A stretch of DNA of 24,299 nt from an uncultured Chlorobiaceae bacterium (GTDB lineage: Bacteria > Bacteroidota > Chlorobiia > Chlorobiales > Chlorobiaceae): assembly GCA_903874585.1 (NCBI GenBank), contig CAIQSY010000195.1:1-24299 (forward strand), in the 5' to 3' direction. Shown here in pieces: positions 7,756 through 17,400 of the stretch. A program made the translations under genes and the position numbers. The notes below the pieces were generated by a model. It had not been told where the DNA came from, searched no databases, and saw only the letters and a program-made list of their open reading frames with translations. Numbering within the stretch: the first letter of the stretch is position 1; the number at the start of each line of letters is the position of its first letter.

Positions 7756-7835
7756 TTCTACTGTTGACTCTGACGTGTTGTGTTTCAGGGTCTTGTTCAT
7801 TCATTACGTTCACCATTCTTTTAACGGAGGTTGTT

Positions 7836-8156
7836 ATGACAAAAGTTGTCGTTGATGAGGCTGTCACAGTTACGGTTACGCTGCGTCATTCTGGTAATCA
7901 TGGTGGTATAGAGGAGTATGCCCGCAGTTCTGCGCTCTCACTTACCAAAGTTTTTCCGGGCATTATCAGTTGTCACGTTATTCTTGATCATCAAAAAAAT
8001 GATTTTGAAAAGAATAAGCTTGCCGAAATAACCGTGCATGTTCCTCAAAATGTCTTTGTTGCGAAAGAGGCGGGCGTAACGTATGAGCAGACTGTTGACA
8101 GTTGTGTCGAGGCCTTAACTCGTCAGCTTCGCAAACACAAAGAGAAAATGCAATAA
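7836..8156 (+). CDS. hpf: Short ribosome hibernation-promoting factor (HPF/RaiA family)
   Basis: A 106-residue protein of the sigma-54 modulation/S30EA family that binds the 30S decoding region and inactivates ribosomes in stationary phase. It has the beta-alpha-beta-beta-beta-alpha layout: VTVTLRHSGNHGGIEEYARSS, then a central strand pair, then AKEAGVTYEQTVDSCVEALTRQLRKHKEK with the conserved basic C-terminal helix. Only the short domain is present, with no long-HPF dimerisation domain. I chose ATG at 7836 because GGAGG lies at 7827-7831, five bases upstream. The longer frame beginning at 7764 would add a hydrophobic stretch not found in the family. It is followed by a strong terminator, so it may be a transcript end in its own right. 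Confidence 0.88.
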   Translation: MTKVVVDEAVTVTVTLRHSGNHGGIEEYARSSALSLTKVFPGIISCHVILDHQKNDFEKNKLAEITVHVPQNVFVAKEAGVTYEQTVDSCVEALTRQLRKHKEKMQ

Positions 8157-8166
8157 CAAAACATTC

Positions 8167-8207
8167 TCATGCGGGGCGTCGCTGACACGCCTCGCATGAT
8201 TTTTTTT
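8167..8207 (+). terminator. Intrinsic terminator after hpf
   Basis: A 13-bp stem (8167-8179 with 8187-8199, one G-U pair) has a seven-base loop and is followed at once by T8 (8200-8207). It is the clearest one-way terminator in the window, and it ends 22 bases before the hprK start chosen here. Confidence 0.93.
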
Positions 8208-8228
8208 AACAGGTTGATTGTTTTCGCC

Positions 8229-9212
8229 ATGACTCTTGAGCAAAAAGGATTAAAAAAGCGATCAATCTCGATTGCGGAATTTTTTGGCACCATCAGCACG
8301 AAATACGATATCAAATTCAGGCGTCTGAATACGGTTGATGAGAGTAAGCGGCGTATTGTTGAGCGTGATCTGCATCGCCCTGGTCTTGCTCTTGCGGGAT
8401 TTACCAACCTCTTTACGTATCAGCGCTTACAGATTCTTGGCAATACGGAAACTCGTTTTTTAAACAATCTTGATGAGAGTGCGCGTGCTCTTGCTTTCCA
8501 GAATATTGTCCGCTTTAAAATTCCCTGCATTATTTTGACAAGCAACAACAAGCTTTCGCCAGCATTGATTGATATGGCAACGGCGGCAGGTATTCCCATT
8601 TACAGCACTCGATGCTCCTCCACGAAAACCATCTACAATGTCACCGATTTTCTGGATGACTATTTTTCACTGTATCAGCAGTATCATGGCTCGATGGTTG
8701 ATGTGTATGGCGTGGGCGTTTTGCTGATCGGCAAGAGTGGGCTTGGCAAGTCGGAGGTTGCGCTTGATCTTATTGAGCGAGGTCATGGGCTGGTTGCTGA
8801 TGACGCCGTTGTGATTCGTAGGAAAGGAGAGTCGCCCACGCTGACAGCGCGACGCAATCACATTATCGACCATTTTATGGAGATTCGTGGTTTGGGCATT
8901 GTGGATATGAAGGCGAATTTTGGCATCAGAGCAATTCGGGAATCGAAGGATGTGCAGGTTGTGGTTGAGTTGCTCGAATGGGATCAGAAAATTGCTTACG
9001 AACGGCTTGGGCTTGACATCAAATCCACGAAAATTCTTGGTGTTGAAATACCAAAAGTGGAGCTGCCGATTTTTCCGGGTAAAAATATTACGGTGATTAT
9101 TGAGGTTGTGGCGCTCAATTTTTTATTAAAACGATATTCCAATTATGTGGCAGCCGAGGCGCTGACCAGCCGAATTAACACGGTTATTAATAGCGATACT
9201 CCAGCCGATTAA
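8229..9212 (+). CDS. hprK: HPr kinase/phosphorylase
   Basis: A 327-residue bifunctional enzyme that phosphorylates HPr on Ser46 and removes the phosphate. The N-terminal domain (about 1-135) is followed by the kinase core: H153-G-S-M-V-D-V-Y leading to Walker A GKSGLGKS at 168-175, the acidic pair Asp191-Asp192, the MEIRGLGIVDM strand, and the C-terminal signature PGKNITVIIEVVALN. ATG at 8229 (MTLEQKGLKKRS) is chosen over 8169: the 20 extra residues of the longer frame are translated from the hpf terminator stem and T-tract and would be an artefact. No strong Shine-Dalgarno is present. In green sulfur bacteria, which lack a sugar PTS as far as I know, the role is presumably regulatory through an HPr-like protein encoded elsewhere. 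Confidence 0.93.
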   Translation: MTLEQKGLKKRSISIAEFFGTISTKYDIKFRRLNTVDESKRRIVERDLHRPGLALAGFTNLFTYQRLQILGNTETRFLNNLDESARALAFQNIVRFKIPCIILTSNNKLSPALIDMATAAGIPIYSTRCSSTKTIYNVTDFLDDYFSLYQQYHGSMVDVYGVGVLLIGKSGLGKSEVALDLIERGHGLVADDAVVIRRKGESPTLTARRNHIIDHFMEIRGLGIVDMKANFGIRAIRESKDVQVVVELLEWDQKIAYERLGLDIKSTKILGVEIPKVELPIFPGKNITVIIEVVALNFLLKRYSNYVAAEALTSRINTVINSDTPAD

Positions 9213-9217
9213 CAATA

Positions 9218-11011
9218 ATGATGGATTCTTTGAGTAAGCGTATCTCTGCCTCAAGCAGATTTTTTGGCAGCATTTTTCTTGCTTTGATGTTGCTTTTCCT
9301 TTCGTCGTGCGGGCAGAAGAGTAGTGGTAACGGCAAAAGTAGTGCAGCGATGGATTCGACACTGGTGATTGCCATGCTTGGCGATGCCGATTATCTCAAT
9401 CCTGTGCTTGGCAGCACGGTGACATCGGGCAATATTATAGGGCTTATTTATCCATCGCTTTTACAAAGTGAGTTTGATACTTCGACAGGGCTCTTGAATT
9501 ATCTTGCACTGGGAAAAAAATTGCGCGAAACAGCGCCAGGTCAAGCAAAAAAAGCGCCCCAAGGTGCAATTGCACGAACGTGGACGATGTCGGCAGATCA
9601 TAAAACGCTTACCTACATTTTGAGAAATGATGCCTTCTGGCATGACGGCAAGCCCGTGGTGTCGGGCGATTTCAAGTTTACGTATAAACTCTATGGCGAT
9701 CCTGTGATTGCCAGTGCACGTCAGCAATATCTTGCCGAGCTTGTGGGTGCTGATAAAGGGCAAGTTGATTTCGATAAAGCTATTGAAACGCCGAATGATA
9801 CAACGCTGATCTTCCACTTTTACAAGCCGGTTCCTGAGCATCTCGCCCTGTTTCATACGTCGCTGACGCCGCTTCCGGCACATCAGTGGGAAAATGTTAA
9901 GCCAGCGGAGGTGCGCCATTCCGAACTTAATCTTCACCCGCTTGGCGCTGGACCTTATCACCTGAAAACTTGGCAACAACAGCAGCAGATTGAACTTGCA
10001 TCAAGTCCGAAATCCACGCTGCCAAAGCCGGGAACTATTCCTCTGATTACGTTCAAGGTTGTGCCTGATTACACGGTGCGCTTGACGCAGCTCCAGACTG
10101 GCGCGGTGGATGTGGTGGAAAATATCAAGCCAGAGGATTTTAAGGGATTGCAGCAGGCGAACCCGCAGATTGAGGTGAAAACCGTCGGGTTGAGAGCCTA
10201 TGATTATGTTGGATGGTCAAATATTGATCAGCAGGAGTATCGCAAAAGCGGGCGCGTTAAGCCGCATCCACTTTTCGGTTCGACGCGTGTGCGACTTGCG
10301 TTGACGCATGCAATTGATCGTGAGTCAATTATTGATGGTTATCTCAAGCAGTATGGTGTTCTCTGCAATACCGATATTTCGCCTTCTTTAAAATGGGCGT
10401 ATCATAATCGAATTGTGCCGCACGCTTTTGATCAAGCACAAGCCAAAGCGTTGCTTGCGGCTGAAGGTTGGCTGCTCGGAGCCGATGGCATTTTACAAAA
10501 GCAGGGTAAAAAGTTCAGCTTTACGCTTTATACGAACTCTGGCAACGCTCGGCGAAATTATGCGAGTGTGGTGATTCAGCAAAATTTGCGGGCTATCGGT
10601 ATCGACTGCAAACTTGATGTGCAGGAGTCAAATGTCTTTTTTGAGAATCTTCGTGAGAGAAAGCTGGATGCGTGGATGGCTGGATGGGCAATTGGTTTGG
10701 AGATTGACCCACTCGACGTGTGGGGTTCCGATCTGAAGAAGAGTCGCTTTAATTTTACCGGCTATCAGAATCCACGGCTTGATCAGCTTTGTGAACTTGC
10801 AAAGCAGAAAATGGAGGTAACCGGCGCAAAACCGTATTGGCTGGAGTATCAGGAGATTTTACATCGCGATCAGCCAGTAACCTTTCTCTACTGGATGCAG
10901 GAGACGCAAGGGTTCAGCAAGAGAATTGAGGGTGAGGAGCTTAATATATCCGGCACCTTTTATAATATTGATGACTGGAGGTTGCGCCCTTCAGCCCACA
11001 TTGCACCATAA
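9218..11011 (+). CDS. ABC transporter substrate-binding lipoprotein, peptide/nickel type (SBP family 5)
   Basis: A 597-residue extracytoplasmic solute-binding protein of the DppA/OppA family. The N-terminus is a lipoprotein signal: basic start, hydrophobic 18-29, lipobox LSSC with Cys31 as the lipidated residue. The mature part shows the family pattern: DADYLNPVLGSTVTSGNI, 'LRNDAFWHDGKPVVSGDFKFT', and 'TRVRLALTHAIDRESI'. The ligand is probably a peptide, but this family also binds nickel, opines and other compounds. It starts five bases after hprK and is followed after six bases by a matching permease, so the pair is co-expressed. Start is ambiguous between ATGs at 9218 and 9221. Confidence 0.9.
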   Translation: MMDSLSKRISASSRFFGSIFLALMLLFLSSCGQKSSGNGKSSAAMDSTLVIAMLGDADYLNPVLGSTVTSGNIIGLIYPSLLQSEFDTSTGLLNYLALGKKLRETAPGQAKKAPQGAIARTWTMSADHKTLTYILRNDAFWHDGKPVVSGDFKFTYKLYGDPVIASARQQYLAELVGADKGQVDFDKAIETPNDTTLIFHFYKPVPEHLALFHTSLTPLPAHQWENVKPAEVRHSELNLHPLGAGPYHLKTWQQQQQIELASSPKSTLPKPGTIPLITFKVVPDYTVRLTQLQTGAVDVVENIKPEDFKGLQQANPQIEVKTVGLRAYDYVGWSNIDQQEYRKSGRVKPHPLFGSTRVRLALTHAIDRESIIDGYLKQYGVLCNTDISPSLKWAYHNRIVPHAFDQAQAKALLAAEGWLLGADGILQKQGKKFSFTLYTNSGNARRNYASVVIQQNLRAIGIDCKLDVQESNVFFENLRERKLDAWMAGWAIGLEIDPLDVWGSDLKKSRFNFTGYQNPRLDQLCELAKQKMEVTGAKPYWLEYQEILHRDQPVTFLYWMQETQGFSKRIEGEELNISGTFYNIDDWRLRPSAHIAP

Positions 11012-11017
11012 TATGTT

Positions 11018-11983
11018 ATGCTGAGATATATTGTTCAACGCTTACTGATTGCTATACCGCTTATTTTCGGTGTTTTAACGCTCACCTTTTTTATCATTCG
11101 GCTTGCCCCGGGCGATCCGGCAGCATTTTTTATTCAGCCCGGCATCAGTCCCAATGTGGCTGACCAGATTCGTGCGCAATATGGCTTGAACGATCCGTTG
11201 CCGGTACAGTATTTTAAATGGCTTGGCAATGTCCTTCAGGGTGATTTTGGGCGAAGTTTCAGTCGGGCGCAGCAGCCAGTTGTTGAGGTCATTGCCAGTG
11301 CGCTGCCCATTACCATGACCATTGCTCTCTTGACGCTGGTTGCCAATTTTACCTTTGGCATTCTTATCGGCATTATCTCAGCCGTTCGCCAGAACACCTT
11401 TCTCGACCGCTTTTTGACCGTAACAGCTCTTTTCTTCTACTCGATGCCTGAGTTCTGGTTTGCGTTGATGATGATTATTCTCTTTGCCTTGAAGCTGCCA
11501 CTCTTTCCCACGTCAGGCTTGAATGAAATTGGTGCGGAGGGTTTTGGTCCGGTAGGTTTTGTGCTTGACCGCCTTTGGCATCTCGTGCTGCCGGTAACCG
11601 TGCTCAGCATTAACGGAGCCGCCGGTATTGCGCGTTATGTGCGCGGGAGTATGCTTGAAGTTATTCGGCAGGATTACATTCGCACAGCAAGAGCGAAAGG
11701 ATTGTCGGAAAATGTTGTAATTTTTCGCCACGCTTTGCGCAATGCGCTTTTGCCGGTGATTACCATTATGGGAAGTTCTCTGCCTTTTATTTTCAGTGGC
11801 GCACTTTTTATTGAGGTGATTTTTGCCTTTCCCGGCATGGGCAGAGTAACGGTTGAGGCTATTTTTTCGAGAGATTATCCACTTATTATCGCCAATACAT
11901 TTATCTCCGGCTCGCTCATTGTGCTTGGCAATCTTTTTGCCGATGTTCTTTATGCGGTCGCTGATCCACGTATAAAATTGTGA
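11018..11983 (+). CDS. ABC transporter permease, DppB/OppB family
   Basis: A 321-residue inner-membrane permease with six predicted membrane segments: near 9-29, 98-122, 131-160, 186-200, 245-270 and 290-315. The N-terminus YIVQRLLIAIPLIFGVLTLTF and the LAPGDP at 29-34 are typical of DppB-like subunits. The cytoplasmic EAA-type coupling loop is at about 219-245 (DYIRTARAKGL...HALRNALLPV). It should form a heterodimer with a DppC-like permease and two ATPases, none of which is in this operon; the next gene is ruvB. Partners would have to be supplied from elsewhere. Confidence 0.93.
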   Translation: MLRYIVQRLLIAIPLIFGVLTLTFFIIRLAPGDPAAFFIQPGISPNVADQIRAQYGLNDPLPVQYFKWLGNVLQGDFGRSFSRAQQPVVEVIASALPITMTIALLTLVANFTFGILIGIISAVRQNTFLDRFLTVTALFFYSMPEFWFALMMIILFALKLPLFPTSGLNEIGAEGFGPVGFVLDRLWHLVLPVTVLSINGAAGIARYVRGSMLEVIRQDYIRTARAKGLSENVVIFRHALRNALLPVITIMGSSLPFIFSGALFIEVIFAFPGMGRVTVEAIFSRDYPLIIANTFISGSLIVLGNLFADVLYAVADPRIKL

Positions 11984-12017
11984 GCGGCTTCGTTCAACTT
12001 GTAATGCCTTTTTCTGA

Positions 12018-13052
12018 TTGAGAATAGAATTACTGAATACACCACCTGATGCGGTGGAATCAAAGCTTGAGGAGCAGATACGCCCGATACGCATGGAGGA
12101 TTTTGCTGGTCAGCAACGTTTGACCGATAACCTGAAAGTTTTTATTTCAGCGGCAAAAATGCGCGGTGATGCGCTGGATCATGTCTTGCTCTCCGGTCCG
12201 CCAGGACTTGGCAAAACCACGCTTGCCTATATTATCGCCTCAGAAATGGGATGCAGCATTAAAGCGACTTCAGGGCCTCTGCTTGACAAAGCAGGGAATC
12301 TTGCGGGTTTGTTGACCAGTTTGCAAAAAGGCGATGTGCTCTTTATTGACGAAATTCATCGGATGCCACCAACGGTTGAGGAGTATCTCTACTCGGCAAT
12401 GGAGGATTTTCGTATTGATATTATGCTCGACAGTGGTCCATCGGCGCGTGCGGTACAATTACGTATTGAGCCATTTACGCTGGTTGGGGCAACCACTCGC
12501 TCAGGTCTGCTGACCTCGCCGCTCAGAGCACGATTCGGTATCAACAGTCGCTTCGATTATTATGAACCAGAGCTGCTGGAGCGCATTATCATCCGAGCAT
12601 CATCAATACTTGGGATTGGCGTTGAGGTTGATGCTGCCGCCGAAATTGCCGGTCGTTCACGCGGAACACCACGTATTGCCAATCGTCTGCTGCGACGCGC
12701 AAGAGATTTTGCGCAGGTTGATGGTGTTGCTGCTATTACGAAAAGTATTGCCATGAAAACGCTTGCCTGCCTTGAAATTGATGAGGAGGGGCTTGATGAT
12801 ATGGATAAAAAAATTATGGATACCATTGTTAATAAATTTGATGGTGGACCTGTTGGTATTGCCTCTCTTGCGGTTTCGGTTGGTGAGGAGCGCGATACCA
12901 TTGAAGAAGTCTATGAACCGTACCTGATTCAGGCAGGGTATTTGACCAGAACAACACGAGGGCGAGTTGCGACTCGTCAGGCTTTTATGCGTTTTTCAAC
13001 CGGTACCGATCGCCATGAAATTCCCCTCTTTGATGCCCAGCCGTTGTTGTAA
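12018..13052 (+). CDS. ruvB: Holliday junction branch migration ATPase RuvB (TTG start)
   Basis: A 344-residue hexameric AAA+ motor that drives RuvA-bound Holliday junctions. Walker A is GPPGLGKT at 60-67 and Walker B is VLFIDEIH ending at 114. Sensor 1 lies in TLVGATTRSGLL, with arginine-finger region LRARFG to 174, and the C-terminal winged helix carries TTRGRVAT. Length is normal. The start is the TTG at 12018: the resulting MRIELLNTPPDA matches RuvB N-termini of green sulfur bacteria as I recall them, and the first ATG (residue 26) would cut into the conserved DFAGQ region. It starts 34 bases after the permease gene and overlaps the next gene by 38 bases. Confidence 0.95.
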   Translation: MRIELLNTPPDAVESKLEEQIRPIRMEDFAGQQRLTDNLKVFISAAKMRGDALDHVLLSGPPGLGKTTLAYIIASEMGCSIKATSGPLLDKAGNLAGLLTSLQKGDVLFIDEIHRMPPTVEEYLYSAMEDFRIDIMLDSGPSARAVQLRIEPFTLVGATTRSGLLTSPLRARFGINSRFDYYEPELLERIIIRASSILGIGVEVDAAAEIAGRSRGTPRIANRLLRRARDFAQVDGVAAITKSIAMKTLACLEIDEEGLDDMDKKIMDTIVNKFDGGPVGIASLAVSVGEERDTIEEVYEPYLIQAGYLTRTTRGRVATRQAFMRFSTGTDRHEIPLFDAQPLL

Positions 13053-14319
13053 GCAACTCACTTTTTGCGCTCTTTGTGTTTCGTTGTTTTCATCGCAATC
13101 GTTATTCGCGCAAAATATCGCACCAGCCGACTCTCTTGCCGACGCACACCGACGGGCATTTGTGGCAGCTACTCTGCACAATGCACGAGGCGAATATCGT
13201 GATGCTGCAGAGCGCTACCGCCAACTTTTGAGTGAGCAACCATCCAACGCAGCAATCCATTACGCTCTCTCAAACGCTTATGTCGAGCTTGGTATGCTCG
13301 ATTCCGCAAGAGTGCATAGCGAAAAAAGCGTGCAGCTCAATCCGGATAACCGCTCTTATACGCAACTGCTGAGCGGCATTACGCAGGAGATTAAGCGCTT
13401 TAATCAAGAGGTTACGCTGTATCGGCAACGTGCCGATAGTGAGCAGGGTGAGGCGAAAGAGAAGCTGCTTTTTACTCTTGGCAAACTCTCAATGCAAACG
13501 GCGCACTATGAGCTTGCATCGACAACATTCAGAGAGCTGCTGCTCCACAATCCTCGCTCACTTTCCGCATGGCTTGCGCTCTTTGAGTGTGGCGTACAGT
13601 CGGGCAATAACAGCGCATTTCACGATGATCTGGCGCGCTTTTATGCTTCCAGTCAAGCAACAAGTGACCAGCAGCTTGAACTTACACGTTTATTTGTGGT
13701 TCGCGCTTCGCGCAATAACGCTTATGTCGATCCAGCTCACGCAATGCTTGAAGTACTGAACAAACGCTCTTCCAGTAATCCGCGTTTATTGTTTGCATTG
13801 CAGGTCTTAGAGGGCGAACTCTTGTTTCAGCGCGGTAATATTGCCCAGGCAATTGCGTTGCTTGAAAAGGTTACACGTCCACACAAGTCACCCCAGGAGC
13901 GATGGCTTTATCGGCAGGCAAACAATACGCTTGCGCTCTGTTATGAAAAATCGGGGCAGATGGATAAATCACTGCTCATTTATGAGCGTTTGTTGCGTTT
14001 TGAGCCACAGCATGCCCTCGCGATGAACAATCTTGCTTATACGCTTGCTCTGCAAGGGAAATCACTCTTTCGTGCTCACACGCTTGCCAGAAAAGCCGTG
14101 GCACACGATCCCACAAATCCGAGCTATCTCGACACGCTTGGCTGGATATTGTTTAAACTTGGCCGCTATCAACAGGCGCAGCAGATGCTTGAAAAAGCGA
14201 TGCGTTTGAATGGTGATGAAGTTGAAATCATGGAACATCTTCGGCAGGTGTACGACAAACGAGGGCTTCACGTCAAAGCAGTTGAGCTGCAGGAGAAAAT
14301 CAAACGGCGCGCGAAATAG
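13015..14319 (+). CDS. Secreted TPR-repeat protein
   Basis: A 434-residue protein with a Sec signal peptide (residues 1-32, probable cleavage at LFA|QN, giving the N-terminal Gln common in this phylum) and tetratricopeptide repeats at about 45-115 and again at 300-430; the last repeats carry the NNLAYTLALQGK and YLDTLGWILFKLGRYQQA signatures. It is probably periplasmic and acts as a protein-protein scaffold; no enzyme domain is seen. ATG at 13015 is chosen because it gives the signal peptide directly; the frame continues upstream to 12967, but that would put 16 residues in front. The 38-base overlap with ruvB is long but keeps both genes intact. It is the last gene of the plus-strand run. Confidence 0.82.
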   Translation: MKFPSLMPSRCCKQLTFCALCVSLFSSQSLFAQNIAPADSLADAHRRAFVAATLHNARGEYRDAAERYRQLLSEQPSNAAIHYALSNAYVELGMLDSARVHSEKSVQLNPDNRSYTQLLSGITQEIKRFNQEVTLYRQRADSEQGEAKEKLLFTLGKLSMQTAHYELASTTFRELLLHNPRSLSAWLALFECGVQSGNNSAFHDDLARFYASSQATSDQQLELTRLFVVRASRNNAYVDPAHAMLEVLNKRSSSNPRLLFALQVLEGELLFQRGNIAQAIALLEKVTRPHKSPQERWLYRQANNTLALCYEKSGQMDKSLLIYERLLRFEPQHALAMNNLAYTLALQGKSLFRAHTLARKAVAHDPTNPSYLDTLGWILFKLGRYQQAQQMLEKAMRLNGDEVEIMEHLRQVYDKRGLHVKAVELQEKIKRRAK

Positions 14320-14330
14320 TAATTAAATTA

Positions 14331-14374
14331 ATCGCCACTTCTGCATGATGTTGTGCATCAGCAAAAGTGGCGAT
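14331..14374. terminator. Hairpin between convergent TPR gene and nifJ
   Basis: Ten bases atcgccactt (14331-14340) pair perfectly with 14365-14374. Inside, TGATG (14346-14350) can pair with CATCA (14356-14360), so the whole forms one long irregular hairpin. AT-rich sequence follows on the minus strand, but there is no long T-run on either side. Its place between two gene ends supports a bidirectional terminator. Confidence 0.65.
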
Positions 14375-14402
14375 CACGTTGTAATAGTCCTATCGTACAG
14401 CT

Positions 14403-17400
14403 TTATTTTTTCAGCTCATCAAAGCTGCGTGCGGCAAGATATTCATAATGTGCCCAGCGAGCATCAACCTCTTTCTGGATTGCTGTATAGTAGTTCGCCG
14501 CAAGATCTTTGTGACTCTTTTTCAGCATTCTGAAACGGTTCTCCATATCAAGGAACTGCGCCACTGGCATTTTTGGCTTTTTCGAGTCAAGCATGAGTGG
14601 GTTTTTGCCTTCAAGCAATCTCTCAGGATTGTAGCGGTAGAGAAGCCAGTGACCTGAATCCACAGCAGCTTTCTGGTTATCAAGACCCGTTGCCATATTG
14701 ATACCTTGCGCAATACAATGCGAGTAAGCGATAATGATTGATGGACCATTGTACGCTTCAGCTTCAAGGAATGCTTTCAGTGTCTGCTCATCTCTGGAAC
14801 CAAACGCTACAGAAGCAACATAGGCATTACCATAGCTCATGGAGATTAAGCCAAGGTCTTTCTTTGTTACTGAGCGTCCTGCTGCGGAGAACTTTGCTAC
14901 GGCAGCCTTTGGCGTTGCTTTTGATGCCTGACCACCGGTGTTTGAATAGACTTCCGTATCGAGCACAAGCAGATTGACGTTTTTGTCGCCAGCCGTAATA
15001 TGGTCAACACCACCGTAACCGATGTCGTAAGCCCAGCCATCACCACCAACGCCCCAGACGCTCTTTTTGACGAGCATATCAGCAACAGCCATCAGGTTGC
15101 GTGCCTCAGAGGAGTTCATGGTTGCAAGTTTCTCTTTTACGATTGCGACGCGTGCTCTCTGTTCAAAGATTTCAGCTTCATTGGTTTCACGAGCTTCAAG
15201 AATCTCTGTAACCAGTTTTTCACCGATTTCTGATGCAACACGTTTCAACAGTTCGCTTGCATATTCACGCTGTTTATCAATAGAAATTCTAAAACCAAGC
15301 GCAAATTCTGCTGTATCTTCAAAGAGCGAATTCGACCATGCAGGACCACGACCACAAGCATCTGTAGTGTAAGGTGTTGTCGGCAGGTTGCCACCATAAA
15401 TTGATGAGCAGCCAGTAGCATTGCCAATTACCAGACGATCACCAAAGAGCTGGGTTAAAAGCTTGACATAAGGTGTTTCGCCGCATCCTGCGCAAGCGCC
15501 CGAGAACTCGAAGAGTGGCTCTTGGAGCTGCTGCTCTTTAATCAGTTTGGTATTGATTTTGCTGCGATCGTACTCGGGAAGATTCAGGAAAAACTCCCAA
15601 TTTTCAGCTTCAGTTGCACGAATTGGCAACTGTGGCTTCATCATCAGTGCTTTGATATCAGGATTCTTTTTGTCTTTACCCGGACAGATACGAGCACAAA
15701 TTTCGCATCCAGTACAATCTTCAGGAGCAACTTGGATGGTGTAGCACATGCCTTCCCAATGAGCGCCTTTTGCATCAGTTGCTTTAAAGGTTGTTGGTGC
15801 ACCCTCCAAATTCTTTGGATCATATACTTTAACGCGGATTGCAGCGTGTGGACAAACAAAGACGCATTTGGCACACTGAATACATGCTGACGATTCCCAG
15901 ACAGGAATTTCATCGGCAAGGTTGCGTTTTTCAAATTTTGCTGTTCCAGTAGGATAGGTTCCATCAACTGGAAGATCGCTGACTGGAATGTTGTCGCCAT
16001 CACCCGCAATGATTTTGGCGAGCACGTTGCAGACAAACTCAGGAGCATTGCCAACAACCGTTGGGCGCAGCTCTTTTGTGCTGTTGACAGCCGAGCCAAT
16101 GGTTACTTGATGCAGGTTGGAAATGGTATCATCAACCGCCTTGATGTTCTGGTTAACGACCTCATCACCTTTTTTGCCATAGGTTTCACGAATAGCGTAC
16201 TTAATTTTCTCAATCGCCTCTTCGCTTGGCAGTACGCCGGAGATGGCGAAGAAACAGGCTTGCATGATGGTGTTGATGCGCTGACCCATTCCACTTGCAT
16301 GAGCAACCTTATAAGCATCAATCGTGTAAAGTTTTGCTTCTTTTTTGATCAAATGTTCCTGCACAACTTTTGGCAGTTTATCCCACAACTCGTCTGCGGC
16401 ATAAGGTGTATTCAACAGCAGAGTGCCACCTTTTTTGAGATTTTTGACAAGATCAAGCAGTTCAAGGAAAATCCAGTGGTGACAGCCGATAAACTGTGCT
16501 TCAGTAACAAGATAAGCTGATCGAATCTGGTTTGGACCAAACCGCAAGTGCGATGTGGTAATTGAGCCGGACTTTTTGGAGTCGTACACAAAATAGCCTT
16601 GAGCAAAATTCTCGGTGTTCTCACCAATAATTTTGATGCTATTTTTGTTGGCGCCGACGGTTCCGTCCGCTCCAAGTCCATAAAAGAGTGCGCGAAACAT
16701 CTCATCAGCCTCGATAGCGAAGCTGTGGTCAACCTCAAGGCTGGTGTTGGTAACATTGTCGTTAATGCCGACAGTAAAGTGATTTTTTGGTTTTGCTGCA
16801 GAAAGATTATCGAAGACAGCTTTGACCATTGCTGGAGTAAACTCTTTCGATGAGAGACCATATCTGCCACCAATTACGACTGGAACCTGTTTCAGCAAAC
16901 CATTCTGTACACCCTCATGCAAGGCATTGACGGTGTCGAGATAGAGTGGCTCGCCAGCACTGCCAGGCTCTTTCAGGCGATCAAGTACTGCTACTGATTT
17001 CACTGTAGCAGGGAATGCTTGAACAAAACGATCAACATCAAAGGGACGGAAAAGACGTGCGTGAATGACGCCAACTTTTTCGCCCTGTTTATTGAGATAC
17101 TCCATTGTTTCGCGGGCGGTTTCAACACCGGAACCCATCAAAACGATAACACGCTCGGCATCAGGTGCGCCGTAATATTCGTACAACTTGTAATGGCGTC
17201 CAGTCAGTTTGCCGAATTGCTCCATCGCCTTTTCGGTGATTTCAGGGCAGGCGTTATAGTAGCTGTTCACGGTTTCTCTTGCCTGGAAATAGACGTCAGG
17301 ATTCTGCGATGTTCCGCGAATAATTGGAGCGTCAGGGCTGAGACGACGATTTCTGTGTGCAATAACTAAATCATCATTCATCATCTCTCTGATGATTTCA

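Noticed and set aside
7764..7835. Longer N-terminus for hpf
   Set aside because: The GGAGG ribosome-binding site at 7827-7831 sits inside this extension and serves the ATG at 7836; the extension is not seen in the family.
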